DNA of 64,000 nt from Flammula alnicola (lineage: Eukaryota > Basidiomycota > Agaricomycetes > Agaricales > Strophariaceae), in contig JADNRV010000089.1 in the NCBI GenBank assembly GCA_015499995.1, positions 124,001 through 188,000 on the forward strand. Direction: 5' to 3'. Made by a program: the position numbers and the translations under genes. Position 1 is the first letter of the stretch; every line of letters starts with the position of its first letter. Below the pieces are notes generated by a model. The model ran no database searches, was not told the origin of the DNA, and saw only the letters and a list, made by a program, of their open reading frames with translations. Positions 1 to 11,405 of this stretch are shown one piece after another.

Positions 1-374
1 AGCACGAATCTACCTGATCAGATCTTTCTGTCCCTGAAAGCATTGTAGGAACTCGACGATCAGGGCCGTGCACCCTGGCGAGATAATGCTACTCAGTCAT
101 TTGGTTCCGCTATTACAATTAGCCAAAAAAAGACAATACTGTCTTGAAAACCAGCCTCCTCGAAATCGACGCCGATTCTACAGAAAAATACCTACTATGG
201 CACTCAGCACAGACGTCTTCGAGCCCAAAACAATACGTGGGATCCTCAAAAGCTTAGAAAAGTCTGCGACGGCAAAAGAACAGTTCGAGATAGCCTGGAA
301 GGCAAATGTGCGTCATATGTTGCAACTTGCATTCTAACTAGACATGTTCGCTAAAATTTACTGCATAACCCTAG
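1..374. other. 5' flank of transposon-type gene
   Basis: This stretch may hold upstream exons of the gene that follows. An open segment at 68-337 on the plus strand and a candidate ATG at 197 are compatible with a 5' exon, but I could not fix a convincing splice into the next exon. No terminal repeat of the presumed element is recognisable here. Confidence 0.35.
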
Positions 375-3300
375 GTGAATAAGCGCGTGAATTCATGGAC
401 GAATCATAAGGATAACTGTACGCCGGCGTTCCAGCTAGAGTGGGAGGCAGAGGTCGTCGAATACGTGGACTATCTTCATTCGAAACTCGCTGTGCATGGA
501 AACGCTAGCGCCAGTGCGAAGGAGATACCGCGAACAATTGACAAAAGTATTCCACTTCTGGGCCCACGGTTCGCCCCGCCAACTTTCCTCCATTATATGC
601 GACGAGATGCGACGCCAGCCATAAGGCCTGAGCACGCGTACATTGCTGCGCTCACTGTTGTACATCCAGTGTTTTATCCGACAACACTTACGCAGTGTCC
701 GCAATGCAGCACCTCGCTTGGAATTCGATGGGATGGGTGGAACGGCACCGGCGCTCGCAACGTCTACGGCATTCGTATGAACGAAAGGGCGATAGGCTAT
801 CAGCTGCGATGCAAAGATTGCAAGGAAAATGACAGGCCTGGAGGATACTGTTTCGTCGCAACGAATCACATATTTTGGGATAAATGGGAGCATTGGAAAA
901 TACCGAGTAAGTGCCTTTTATTGATCGCAGCTTTGGAATAGATGATCTCATTGCCGCTGTGCTTAGGAAATATTCCATACTTTCTCAAACGGGCTGCTGT
1001 AACGCATGAACTCTTCGACTTGATCGTAGAGCTTCGCCCATCCTCCACATCTGCTGGCCTCGCAGAAAATCTGAAACGTGAGTTGTAAATGTCTCGTCCA
1101 ACAAACTTATCTCTAACTTGATGCCAGAGCTTCATCTACTTGAATACAAGCAAAGAATGCTCGAATACCTCTCGTACTTCAAGTCTGCACGGCCGAGCCT
1201 TTTCAAACGAAATAACCTCCAGAAATTTTCATCACCTACGGACGAAAAGGGCTATAACGACTTCTTTCTGACGAATGACTTGGTCACCGATCTATATCTG
1301 GATTTTATCGCGAGGGTTCGACAATCGGAATCGGTTGAATATTCCAAAACCAGAACTGGTGAGAATAGATCCAATGTTTCGTTAACTGCTCTTATAGCTG
1401 ATTTTCTTTATTCCACCAGCAAAATCCATCTCTTTAGACAACACCTTCAAATCAGCGGGAAAGGCCACCATAATCGATAAAGATGGATATCGTCAAAACC
1501 CGTTGAAAGGGGGAATTCTAAGTGCGATTAATGAAGAGGGCGAAGGCCTTTCATGGGTAGGTCAAGTTAATTATTCAATGTATGTATCTGGATTCTGACT
1601 TATCCGTTTATAGCGATTCTGCGTGAGCCCTTCGCCGGCAGAAACACGAGAGCTATTACAGGGTATCGCTAAACGACATGACGCTATGGGTATTCCCAAA
1701 CCATTAGCCGTTATCGTTGACAATTGCTGTCAAGTGCGACGATATGTCCGCGAGGGCCTTGGGGATGAAACGGCAATCGTACTTGACGTTTATCATTTTA
1801 TTATGCGGTGCGTTTTATTCACGATCTCGATTGAATATCGGGCTGATTAGCCTGTATTCTTAGATATGGCGCTGCGATTTATGGAGGCACTAAAAATGCA
1901 CATCGTCGAGAAGTGCTTTTGGACATACGGAATGCAATCATCAAAAACCCTGCAAAGCCAAACCAACCTGCAACCTATTGGGAACAATCAGAGCAGGAAA
2001 CCAGAATAACTGAAGCGTATGATAAATGGGTACAATGTGGCGGGGTTTGGTCAGCTGCTGCACCAAAGGTACGTTCTCTTTCTATTTACTATTCAACGGC
2101 TGTTGTTCAAACTAATCTAATCCTCTAACCGCGATAGGTCCATGCTGATCAGCTCAATCACGTTCGAAAAGGATGTTTAGCACGCCCCCGGGAAGATATT
2201 GCGATGGACGGCAGCCGTATTGAAGGATCCCACAAAGGTTGGAATTCAATTCAGCGAGCACAACCCAGTGGTATCGAGATTTATACTGGCCTCGGACATG
2301 ACTTTTTTCTTCGACGAAACATACGCATTGCCTCATCCCGTATCGAAAATCAACGCTCCGTTAATTTCCATCAATTCGTTACATCAACGTACGCCTCACA
2401 CCACATCCAGCTCATTAACTACACCGCGCAGTTATTCAATTCGTTATACGAAAAGGAGCCGCCTGCATTAAAGCGCAAACTTGACGCTTATCCAACTCTC
2501 CCGCAAGTCCAAGTTGCCGAGGTGATTGGGCTAGTGGAATCCGCTCATTCAATAACATTTGGAGGGTTTGTGGAGATGAAGGCGGAGCCATTTGATTCAG
2601 ACGCTGGATTAATTGAGGATATCGATGTTCAAGTTGCCGAAACGGACCAAACTCGATTTATCCACTCACTTGAGGTCGACGAACACCTTTTCTCGGTCAG
2701 GATGGCGCAGAGTTCTCTAAATATTCAGGCCTCAGGTTTGTTGCTTCATTTGCCATTCAAGTTGTTTCTGCCTAATATTACCATCTTTACTATGCTATCC
2801 TCAGGCTTAAACACATCAAACACGTCATCGTTTAACGCACCAACTGCTGTCGCTTCTGCGTCTATTGGGAAGCCATCCCAAAAGAGAAAGGATCGCGCAA
2901 CACTGGATATTGCTGATACTAATCCAAATCCGAGTCTCAGTGCAGATGCTATACTGCCTGACTCAAAGCGCAGACGCTTCACGGGGGCACTTAGTTCAAG
3001 CGCACTTGCATTAGGCCTTTCTAGCACTCCACCTCCGGAATATGAGGTCCTTGATGAAACGCCAGAACCACAGGTGAGCATCTGAACACCAAATCTCAAA
3101 AATGGACTCTAACTCTTAAGTTTTAGGACTTTGCCGCAGACTGCACGGCTCTTCTTGATTGCGAGCCAATAAATTCTGTTGTACCAAGCGATATAGCCCT
3201 TCCAGGTACATCCTCGAGTACAGGCGGCGATGTGCACGCTCTATTCAGATTTCAAACAACACTCGATAAATCATTTTCAAGCCCTCACGCCCCCGGGCCT

Positions 3301-4378
3301 GCATCATCGACATCTGGCTCTCAAGCAGCTGTTACCCAGCACGCTTTGCCGCCACGACACTCGCTAGAAATGCTCCGGCGACCGCTACCGCTTCCTTCAG
3401 CATTGCGTACCAAAGGCCTTACGCGATCTCAACTACTATTTTCGGTCGGAACTTCCATTGATCCTCGAGCTCTTCAAATCACTGGCGATGATGAGTTTTA
3501 CCTGTTTATGGACATGCGCGCTGAATTCCAATGGATCTCATTTGGAATGACAACTTCGAAGTGGGCATCTGCTGCCAAGATCTTTAATGACCGACTTGAG
3601 GCGGTTGGAAAGAAGAAAAACATCGAAATCATCAAGAAGAATCCTCGAGCATTGGTCGATAAACTTAACGCGATTGAGCCTAAGATCTCTGATAGGATTC
3701 TTAAAGGAAACTACCACTGTACGTGAAATTCTCTTTTCAAATGGGCACTACATTGGAATTGATAGCCTTCATTTCTTAGCAAAAAAAAGCAACACGGACA
3801 CATTCTGGACAAAGCACTGTGCGGCAGTCCCAGCCCTTATCAAGACAGAGATACCGAGCGCGGACGGGCTTTCTCCGAAGAAAGTGAGCTATTTATATTT
3901 GTCTGATCTAGTTTGCCGAGTATCTCATATTTCTTTATTATAGCGGAAGGGTGCTGTGTGTACCCGTTGCAAGGCAATCATGTACACTGGAAACAAGAAC
4001 CTAAACCACCGTAAAGGAGTTTGCGCAGATGGTGTCATGCAAAAACCAAAGCCCGGGTGTGAATCCGACTTGCTGCCTGAATGGCCTCAACCTCAGGGCG
4101 TATTCAGCGCGGGAAAATCGTTCGATCCAGCGAAGTTTCTTTCCACTGTTCGAGACCTCTACGAAAAGGTCATGGATCACCATGCACGGAGCCCCAATAC
4201 TGCGGTCGAGTATACGCTGGAAGACGAAGCTTTCTCGCGAATGATCGCATCTCGTACAACGTCTATCGGCGACCACACCTACTTCCTTCTCTACGACCTT
4301 GAATTCACCGGAACTTCATGTGAGTCGCTGATTTCCGAGCGTGAAGGGCGCCGTTATCTTCGAATAGATTGTTTGTAG
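375..4378 (+). CDS. Transposon-derived protein: zinc-ribbon (DUF6729-like) plus DDE-like core
   Basis: This is a multi-exon gene of a type that is abundant and lineage-expanded in mushroom genomes. In order, the sequence shows a CPQCxxxLG...CKDC zinc ribbon within a WDGWNGTGARNVYG block (about 690-860), then a helical LELVEL/LEYKQ-type region. A DDE-like core follows with a DGYR-region aspartate near 1485, IVDNCCQV (about 1710-1735) and EGSHKGWN (about 2222-2245). A Ser-rich linker and a C-terminal block ending in a CTRCK...H...C finger (about 3955-4025) complete it. At least eight short introns are implied by frame changes. The family name is from memory and the acidic residues as a catalytic triad are inferred. 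The 5' end is uncertain and exons may reach 197 or 68. No obvious inactivating lesion was seen, so it may be active or recently active. The ACGGGT-rich end about 300 bp downstream probably belongs to the same element. Confidence 0.6.
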
Positions 4379-4866
4379 AATTGTAGCCTTTGGCTATTTT
4401 GCCCTTAATTTTACGGCTCCAATTACAGCTATTTGACATAGTCCTGATTCTAAAAGCTACATACAAACATATATAAGTCATCTCGACTCATATCAACCTA
4501 TCCGAGTCTCTAAAACCCTTTGTGTTGCCATCGTCGACTCGACTGAGTGCTGAGTACCACCGATAGCAGTTCGGCCAGAATGGAAATCCCTGGGTGCTAT
4601 TTTTGGAAAAGGTGGAGATCTCCCTGGGTTCCAAAACGCACCACAATCGTTCTAGACCTCCCTGGGAATGACCAATTTTTCGGAAAGTCGCCAACTACGG
4701 GTAAGTGTCACGGGTGTCACAAATACCCGTGACACTTACCCGTGGCCCGTGTGACATCAATTTCGAACCTTTGAGTACCAAACTTAAAAAATGCATAACT
4801 TGGTCAGTTTTCAACTGTTTTGCATAAAAAAAATTGCAAAAAATTCGTATTGACAAATACTACATG
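4379..4866. mobile_element. ACGGGT-rich probable transposon end
   Basis: No gene is seen. The segment between the transposon-type gene and the truncated Hsp70-like gene is AT-rich. It carries repeated ACGGGT/ACCCGT hexamers (4697, 4710, 4725, 4738, and again near 4900) and a perfect palindrome at 4697-4743. Subterminal hexamer arrays of this kind are typical of DNA transposon ends. Its right edge lies near 4915, exactly where the Hsp70-like reading frame loses homology. The assignment to the upstream gene is inferred from adjacency. Confidence 0.45.
4697..4743. repeat. 19-bp perfect inverted repeat with 9-nt loop
   Basis: The arms at 4697-4715 and 4725-4743 are exactly complementary and separated by nine bases. 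Each arm contains two ACGGGT-type hexamers. It would form a strong hairpin and looks like part of a transposon terminus. Confidence 0.85.
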
Positions 4867-6764
4867 CTAGACATCGAAAAACCCGCGTAACCCGCAGCGA
4901 TACCCGTGCAGTTCCCTACACATCGTTCCATACGTGAGCTTCGATATGCGAGTTCGCACAAAGTGGTCGAGATAGAAGGATATTGCACCGTCAGAGACGG
5001 CCTTATTCCTGAACAACAAAAGGGCTTGGATGAGTTCTTCAATAACAAGTCCAATGCACTTACACATGTTCTTCGGGACGGACGAGATTCAAGGTCGGGT
5101 CCGTTCGACCCAAGAAAGCCAACAGGTCATGGAAAAGCCAATCGTTTGCCGAAAACCCGCCAACCAAGACAACGTGCTGCAAATATAATTTTATCCATAA
5201 TACATCGAAGTTAGTAATAAAAGATGAAAGAATTGCTTACAGTGATCTTCCTGTGCGTTGTGCTTCGCTGGTCCAACACTGATTGCTTGATGGCAGTAGC
5301 CGAGGGCTTGAAGAACTCTGCGATGTCAGATCTACAATCGCTCAGGTTCAGCGGGTCACTTTCGTTGTCATAATACATTATACGTACCCTGCAAGTTTCA
5401 ACTGTCCTATTCGAATATTATGCTCGGCGTCGTTGTCACGAGTGGACCCGAATCTGATGTACTGGGGTTCATGCTCGTCATTGAATGCAGGTTTAGCCGT
5501 CTTCTCAAAGCAGTTAATTATGTGATCGATGTCTTCCAAAAACTCAGATTTTTCAAGAAATTCTGGGAGAAAAAAGCGTCAGAACCAGTTCACAACGAAG
5601 TTCGCAACGCAAACAAATCTACAAACGCTGCAAGAACACTTTGGCATTCAGGTTAACGAGCAAAGAACCAAATAATAGACCTGTATCGTTTAGACGTCAG
5701 TTGCAATGGTAATAAATATTAAATAAAAACGGAACCGTCATACATTGAGGCGCCGCAATTTCTTCAAAGGTAGTTCGCACTTCTTTCGGATTCTGTCGAT
5801 AAGAATTAATATCAATGGAGCCGCCACCTGCGTCAACGATGAGGACTCCTTCTCCTTTCTACGATGAGAGACAGATTAATTTCTGTTCTGGGCATGATAG
5901 AGGAAAAACATGAGGCAAGTACCTCCAAGACAGAAGATAGAACACCCTCCTGAATAACGAAGTGCAGGCTCGCCTCGCCCTCAGTTACGAATGAAATACG
6001 ATCCTGACTTTTCTGACTATCATCTGGGACAAGGCCAGCTACTATAGCTGCTTGACGCAATTGATTCTGTTCTTTGCCATCCCACCCATTCGGATGCGAG
6101 AGCACGAAATCGATGTCTTGCTTGACGGATGACCACAAGGTGGGTCCGTTGGCATGACTGTCTTGGATATAGCGGGCGGAACACTCGAATAGATATCGAT
6201 AGAAGTCAGCAAACACGTCAACAATAGTCTTGTTCAGCGGAAGTGGAGGTAATTTGCCAAAGAGAAGCTGCTCTTCAGATATGTTGGAGCGGAGGTGAAG
6301 TTTGAACCTGAAAAGATAGATCAGAATCGTAAACGATAGTCGAGAAATCTAGCTGACCATTCTGCTTTGACCCATTGGCTGTCCGCAGCTTCCTCACATA
6401 CGCCCTCGCGTGCTGCCTCAGCACCGACTGCTCGAACCATACCCGACCGATCATAATAAATGATGGTAGGTATCTTGCAAGCACCGCCGGTCTTCTCTTG
6501 CGCGGGAAACCTTGGTAGAATACACAAGTCAGACTCGTGTGTTTGATACAATAAGATCAATGACCAACCTGGTGACACCCTTGATTTCAGGAACTTGTCC
6601 TGGATCAAGGATGCTGGAGATGTAAAATTTCGGGATTATTTCGTTTTGCCGTTGCGTACGAAAGGTACTAGTTACCTATAAGATATGCCACTGTATGTCG
6701 TACCAATGTCAAAGGCAAGGACTAGCTTCCTGCGGGAACCTCGGTATATGGCTCGAGAAGGCAT
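4867..6764 (-). pseudogene. Hsp70-like (HSPA12-type) gene, copy 1, 3'-truncated
   Basis: The gene begins at ATG 6764 and reads into the phosphate-1 loop FDIGTTYSG of the actin/Hsp70 ATPase fold. Later exons show IPTIIYYDRSG, the block LSHPNGWDGKEQ, the phosphate-2 loop VDAGGGSIDI (about 5813-5850) and the adenosine-type motif VLVGGFSANDWL (about 5120-5150). About nine introns match copy 2 in position and phase. After the conserved YLDHFVRTRISK segment the sequence leaves the family at about 4910-4915. It runs only 15 more residues to a stop at 4867, whereas copies 2 and 3 continue for roughly another 120-150 residues. The break coincides with ACGGGT-rich transposon-like DNA, so insertion is the likely cause. 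The ATPase core is otherwise undamaged, so a shortened product remains possible. HSPA12-type proteins are atypical Hsp70 relatives lacking the usual substrate-binding domain. Confidence 0.7.
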
Positions 6765-7620
6765 TCTAGTATCTCTAAAAAACTTCAAGGAGATGTCGAC
6801 AAGGAGTTATCAAGCCCTATCAAAGTACTTTGGAACTTGGGGTGTGAATGGCGCGAGCCTGGTCCTCAAATTTCGACGTCTTTTTATCCTTTCCTTGGTT
6901 CGGCGCCTAAAGAACCCCACCTTGTCCTGAGATAGGGCATGCACGATCCACAAACGTCATGTGCTATGATGACCCGTGGACACCAGATTCTCAGGTTCTA
7001 AAGCTGATTCATGGGGTAAACGAGGCATCGAAATTAGGTCCTTTAGTACTTTTCAAGCTCTGCGCTCGACTGGCAAAGTGGAAAGTCGTGAGATTCAGGA
7101 TATATCAGATATGTGAGAAGTTGGAACAAGGTTGGAACTGAAGTAGAGCCCGGTGAAAAACTTGCCAATAAAATGTTATGTAATGTCGCTGACTAATTTT
7201 TCTCAGACTCAAGGCCTAATTTTCGATACCTTCGAAAGTCAATCGAAAGTCGTCCTCCACCTTGATATCAAGTTATGGGAGAACAGGCTTAATAGGTAGA
7301 AGATAAGTACACACCGCCATGGCAGAGCGCAGGGGTCGCAGTCGCATGATCTTGGTTGTGGACGCGCCGCTAGTTCGCGCTACGCGTGGCACCCCGATGC
7401 CCCGAAGAAATTTAATATCCATTCGCAAGGCAAAAATTACAAGTGATTGCGTTGCACTGTTATCGCTTCCAAATATGCAGACTCTCTCCAAAAACTATAG
7501 CATTGATTTAATACAAGGCGATGATTCGGCTATCACTTCATATTATGGAATCAATATGCGCAACGCTCCAAAAGCTCGTCTCACTGGTGTCCCAAAAAAT
7601 GGTCTAAAGTAATCTGTAAT
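6765..7620. promoter_or_regulatory. Duplicated upstream region of Hsp70-like copy 1
   Basis: No gene is seen. The first ~150 bp upstream of copy 1 (about 6770-6930) are clearly similar to the sequence upstream of copy 2 (about 10160-10320), so the tandem duplication carried its promoter along. A further ~60-bp stretch near 7025-7075 recurs at about 13615-13670. Confidence 0.5.
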
Positions 7621-10153
7621 TCAATGATCATACACAATTTTCGCGGGACTCCTGGAATACCGATCAGCTTCATTCTAAGAGGCAACGAGGTAAAGGCACA
7701 TACCGCTTCTCAACACCCTATTTATTATGTAGAAACATCAGAACATCAAGCATTCCATCCAGAGACAAGCGAGAAGACGTACATCCTCTTTCCAGGCTAT
7801 CTGAGCTTTCAGCTCAGTCAATCCAAATAGAAGAACGACATGGTAATCAACGCGGTAGTATGTCCTTCCTTGGTAACCTTTCAAGGGCTTCAGTGATAGG
7901 TGCGACAGGTTCGTCATTATGGTGCACAACTCAGTATAGTTCGCTATATTCAAATGTAAGTTGTCTCAATGGATCATATTATAGAAAGCGACGAACCCGT
8001 GTCGGCGTCTTTCCATTTTGGGTCCTTGAGACTTCCGCGATAACGCCATACAGGTGAAGAAAACAATGCGAAGTCAGATTTGTTGGATGACACCTGGTAG
8101 AAATTTTGCCGGAACTCCTTGGTTTCTGACACTTGTGTATTCTGAAAAAAAGTGGCGTTGTGAGTCAATCTCTACTCCTGACACTTTGCGATCGTTGGAT
8201 TACCTTTGGAAGGATCACACTAAACATCCCGCGCACACGCGTCTCTCCGGAAATGTCCACGAATTTTGCCAGGAGTCTTTTCTGATGTTCCTTATCGTTC
8301 GGATCGTACTGGACGCTGCATATAGACCCGTACGTGGCCTTCGATATGCGAGTTCGCACAAAGTGATCGAGATAAAATGATAATGCACCATCGGAGACGG
8401 CCTTGTTCCTAAACAACAGACTCAGGACGTATTCTTCCAGAATTCAGTTCCTTGAGACTTACACACGTTCTTCGGGACGGATGAGATTCAAGGTCGGATC
8501 CGTTCGGCGCAAGAAAGCTAGCAAGTCCTGGAATAACCAGTCGTTTGCAGAGAGTCCGCCAACCAACACGACGTGCTACAAATAGAATTTTGTGGATAAA
8601 TATATCGAATATAAAATGTAAGAATTACTTGCAGTAATCTTGTTGCGGGCCGTGCTTCGTTGGTTCAACACAGATTGCTTGATGGCAGTAGCCGAGGGCT
8701 TGAAGAATTCTGCGATTTCGGATCTGTAATCACTTGAGTTCAGCGGGTCCGCTGATTTCGTTGTCCGCTACACGTACCCTGGAAGTTTCAATTGTCCAAT
8801 TCGAATGTTATGGTCGGGGTCGTTGTCACGAGTGGACCCAAATTTGATGTACTGGGGTTCATGTTCGTTCTTGAACGCGGGCTTCGCTGTCTTTTCAAAG
8901 CAGCGGACGATATGGTCAACGTCTTCCAAAAACTCGGAATTTTCAAGGAATTCTGACAGCAAAAAAAAAGGTAACAAAAAAGTCGGAAAAATGTTTACAA
9001 TGCAGAGAAGTCGACGAACTCTGCAGGAACACTTTGGCGTTCAGGTTAACGAGCAATGAGCCAAAGAATAGACCTGTCTCATTGGACGTCAGCGGCAACG
9101 GTATTTATAAACAAAGAACGATCATACATTGAGGCGCGGCAATTTCGTCGAAGGTCGTCCCCACCTCTTTCGGGTTTTGCCGGTAAGAGCTAATATCAAT
9201 AGTGCCGCCACCTGCGTCAACGATGAGGACGCCTTCTCCTTTCTACAACGAACGGCAAATTAGGTTTCCGTGTTGGATATAACAGAATAAAACAAATACC
9301 TCCAGAATAGAAGATAGAACACCCTCCTGAACAACAAAGTGCAGACTGGCTTCGCCCTCAGTTACGAACGAAATACGATCGTGACTTTTCTGACTGTCGT
9401 CCGGGACGAGTCCGGCCAGCACAGCAGCCTTACGCAATTGGTCCTGTTCCTTCCCTTCCCACCCATTCGGGTGTGAGAGGACGAATTCGACGTCGTTTTT
9501 GACGGAGGACCACAAGGTAGGTCCGGTGGCGTGAGTGTCTTGGATATAGTGCGCGGAACACTCAAGGAGATACCGATAAAAGTCGGCAAATACTTCAACG
9601 ACAGTCTTGTTCAGCGGAAGTGGTGGTAAATTTCCGAAGAGAAGTTGCTCTTCAGATACGTTGGAGCGGAGGTGCAGTTTGAACCTGAAAGAATGGTTCA
9701 GAATCGTAAACGATACTCGAGAGATCTACACAGCTGACCATTCTGCTTTGACCCATTGGTTATCCGCAGCTTCTTCGCATACGCCTTCGCGTGCTGCCTC
9801 AGCGCCCACTGCTCGAACCGTACCCGATCGATCATAATAAATGATGGTGGGTATCTTGGAAGTGCCGCCGGTCTTCTCTTGGGCCGGAAACCTTGCAAGG
9901 ATAGAGATGCTCATGTCAGACTCATGTATTTGGTGCAATAAGTCACTGGCTAACCTTGTTACGCCTTTGATTTCTGGGATTTGTCCAGGATCAAGGATGC
10001 TGCAGGTAAGGGCCCAGGGTCACTTTGCTGGCCAGTTGCGTATGAAAGGGACTAGAGCGGTTACCTATATGAGACGCCACTGTACGTCGTACCAATGTCG
10101 AAGGCAAGGACTAGCTTTCGGCGGGAACCTCTGTAGATTGCCCGAGATGGCAT
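7621..10153 (-). CDS. Hsp70-like (HSPA12-type) protein, copy 2, apparently complete
   Basis: The start is ATG 10153 and the stop is at 7621-7623. The first exon (10065-10153) carries FDIGTTYSG. Later exons give IPTIIYYDRSG, LSHPNGWEGKEQ, VDAGGGTIDI (about 9195-9235), the EFLENSEFLEDVDH helix region and the FVRTRISK block (about 8330-8380). The C-terminal exons end with GVEKRSPAKIVYDH. All junctions I checked have GT..AG borders and keep frame, including two very short exons near the end. The two ATPase phosphate loops and the adenosine-site region are present, as expected for an ATP-binding HSPA12-like protein acting in the cytosol. It lies head-to-tail with copy 1 and shares its promoter-proximal sequence. 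Client and function are unknown; these genes are strongly expanded in Agaricomycetes. Confidence 0.8.
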
Positions 10154-10990
10154 TCTATTAGTGATAAAATACTTGGGAAGAACGCTGTCGATGAGTTATC
10201 CAGTCCTAGCAAAGTACTTGGGATGTTGGGGGATGAATGGCGTGATTCTAGTCCTCGATTATCGAGGTTTTAAATCCTTTCCTGAGTTGGGCGCCTAAAG
10301 AATACACCTCGTTCAAAAAGAACCGACCCGCTTCACGAGGAGAAGCCATCGAAAAGCCATAATAAGGCTGCTCCGGCCTCGAGTTCTGTCTCATGCGTAC
10401 ATCGACTTGACGTCCCGTTCGCCGGTCGGCTGAGAACAGTAGCTGAAGTACTTCGTGCATAGAGCGAGGTCAGGCGCTCTTGAATGAGGCGAAGGAGACG
10501 GTGGAGGATCTCAACAACCTTCTACGCCGGCGGCCCGAGACCTAGGAGGCAACATCGTCAGCCTCGGCATCCGAATCTCGGCAGACGACGGTGCTTACAT
10601 AGGAATGACGTTGTGAGAACGCGAAAGTCGTAAGAAGAAGTTATTAAGTGAAGTCTTAAGGACGAAAGAGTCACGACGGCGAAGTGGTTAGCGAGAAGAG
10701 AGACAAGTGCCACGCAGCACTAGAGCACCAAGTGCCTAAGTCGACCTCACCTAGGTATCGAGCTTCAGTTCATCGCACGCAAGTTGAACATCCTCAATTC
10801 AACATAGAGGGTCAATACAAGTGATCAAAAAGCGTGGAGTGGGGGAGGGGGATAGTACGAGGTCAAGTTACCAGTGTTCGAAAAACGAGAAGCCACCGTA
10901 AACAAGACTCGTCGAATGCCTGCATATGCCCACTAGATACCGGGCAAAGGTCGCGAGCGTGTCCGGCACTCCAGCTAATTGTATCAAGTC
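10154..10990. other. Upstream of Hsp70-like copy 2; no gene seen
   Basis: The part next to copy 2 (about 10160-10320) matches the copy 1 upstream region. The rest (10320-10990) contains purine-rich low-complexity DNA and no convincing reading frame or splice pattern. Confidence 0.4.
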
Positions 10991-11250
10991 GTCCGGGGCC
11001 TGGACGTCAAGGCCGTCATTTGCGCGAAGGGAGGAGAGAAAAGAAACGAGACGATCCTAAACGACAAGTTTACGACTCTGGGGCCTATACCGTTAGTAAA
11101 GGCCATCAGTTATACGAAAAAAGGAAAGGAAAGAAACGAGACGAACCTGAACAACGAGTCTACTAATCCGGGGCCTAGACGTTAAGGTCGTCAGTTATAT
11201 GAAAAGATAAGAGGGAAAGAAAGAGACGAACCTAAACAGTAGTCCACCAG
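10991..11250. repeat. Degenerate ~90-bp tandem repeat, about three units
   Basis: Units start with a GGGGCCT-type block near 10994, 11078 and 11169. Each continues with a GTCAKTTAT-like tract and an AAGAAACGAGACGA block near 11043, 11132 and 11218. Spacing is about 85-91 bp with many substitutions. It sits just downstream of the trypsin-like gene on the minus strand, so it may lie in its 3' flank. Confidence 0.65.
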
Positions 11251-11405
11251 TCAAAGCACCCGTCTATACCGATAACTAACCTATAGATAAAGGAGCGTAA
11301 CGGAGTAGAAGTAAGAAGTAAGAAGAAAAAGGAACGAGACGTCTCCGCCTCTGACCACCTTGTCAGCGTCCCCGATGTCGTTCTAGATTATTGATATCGC
11401 GACGC

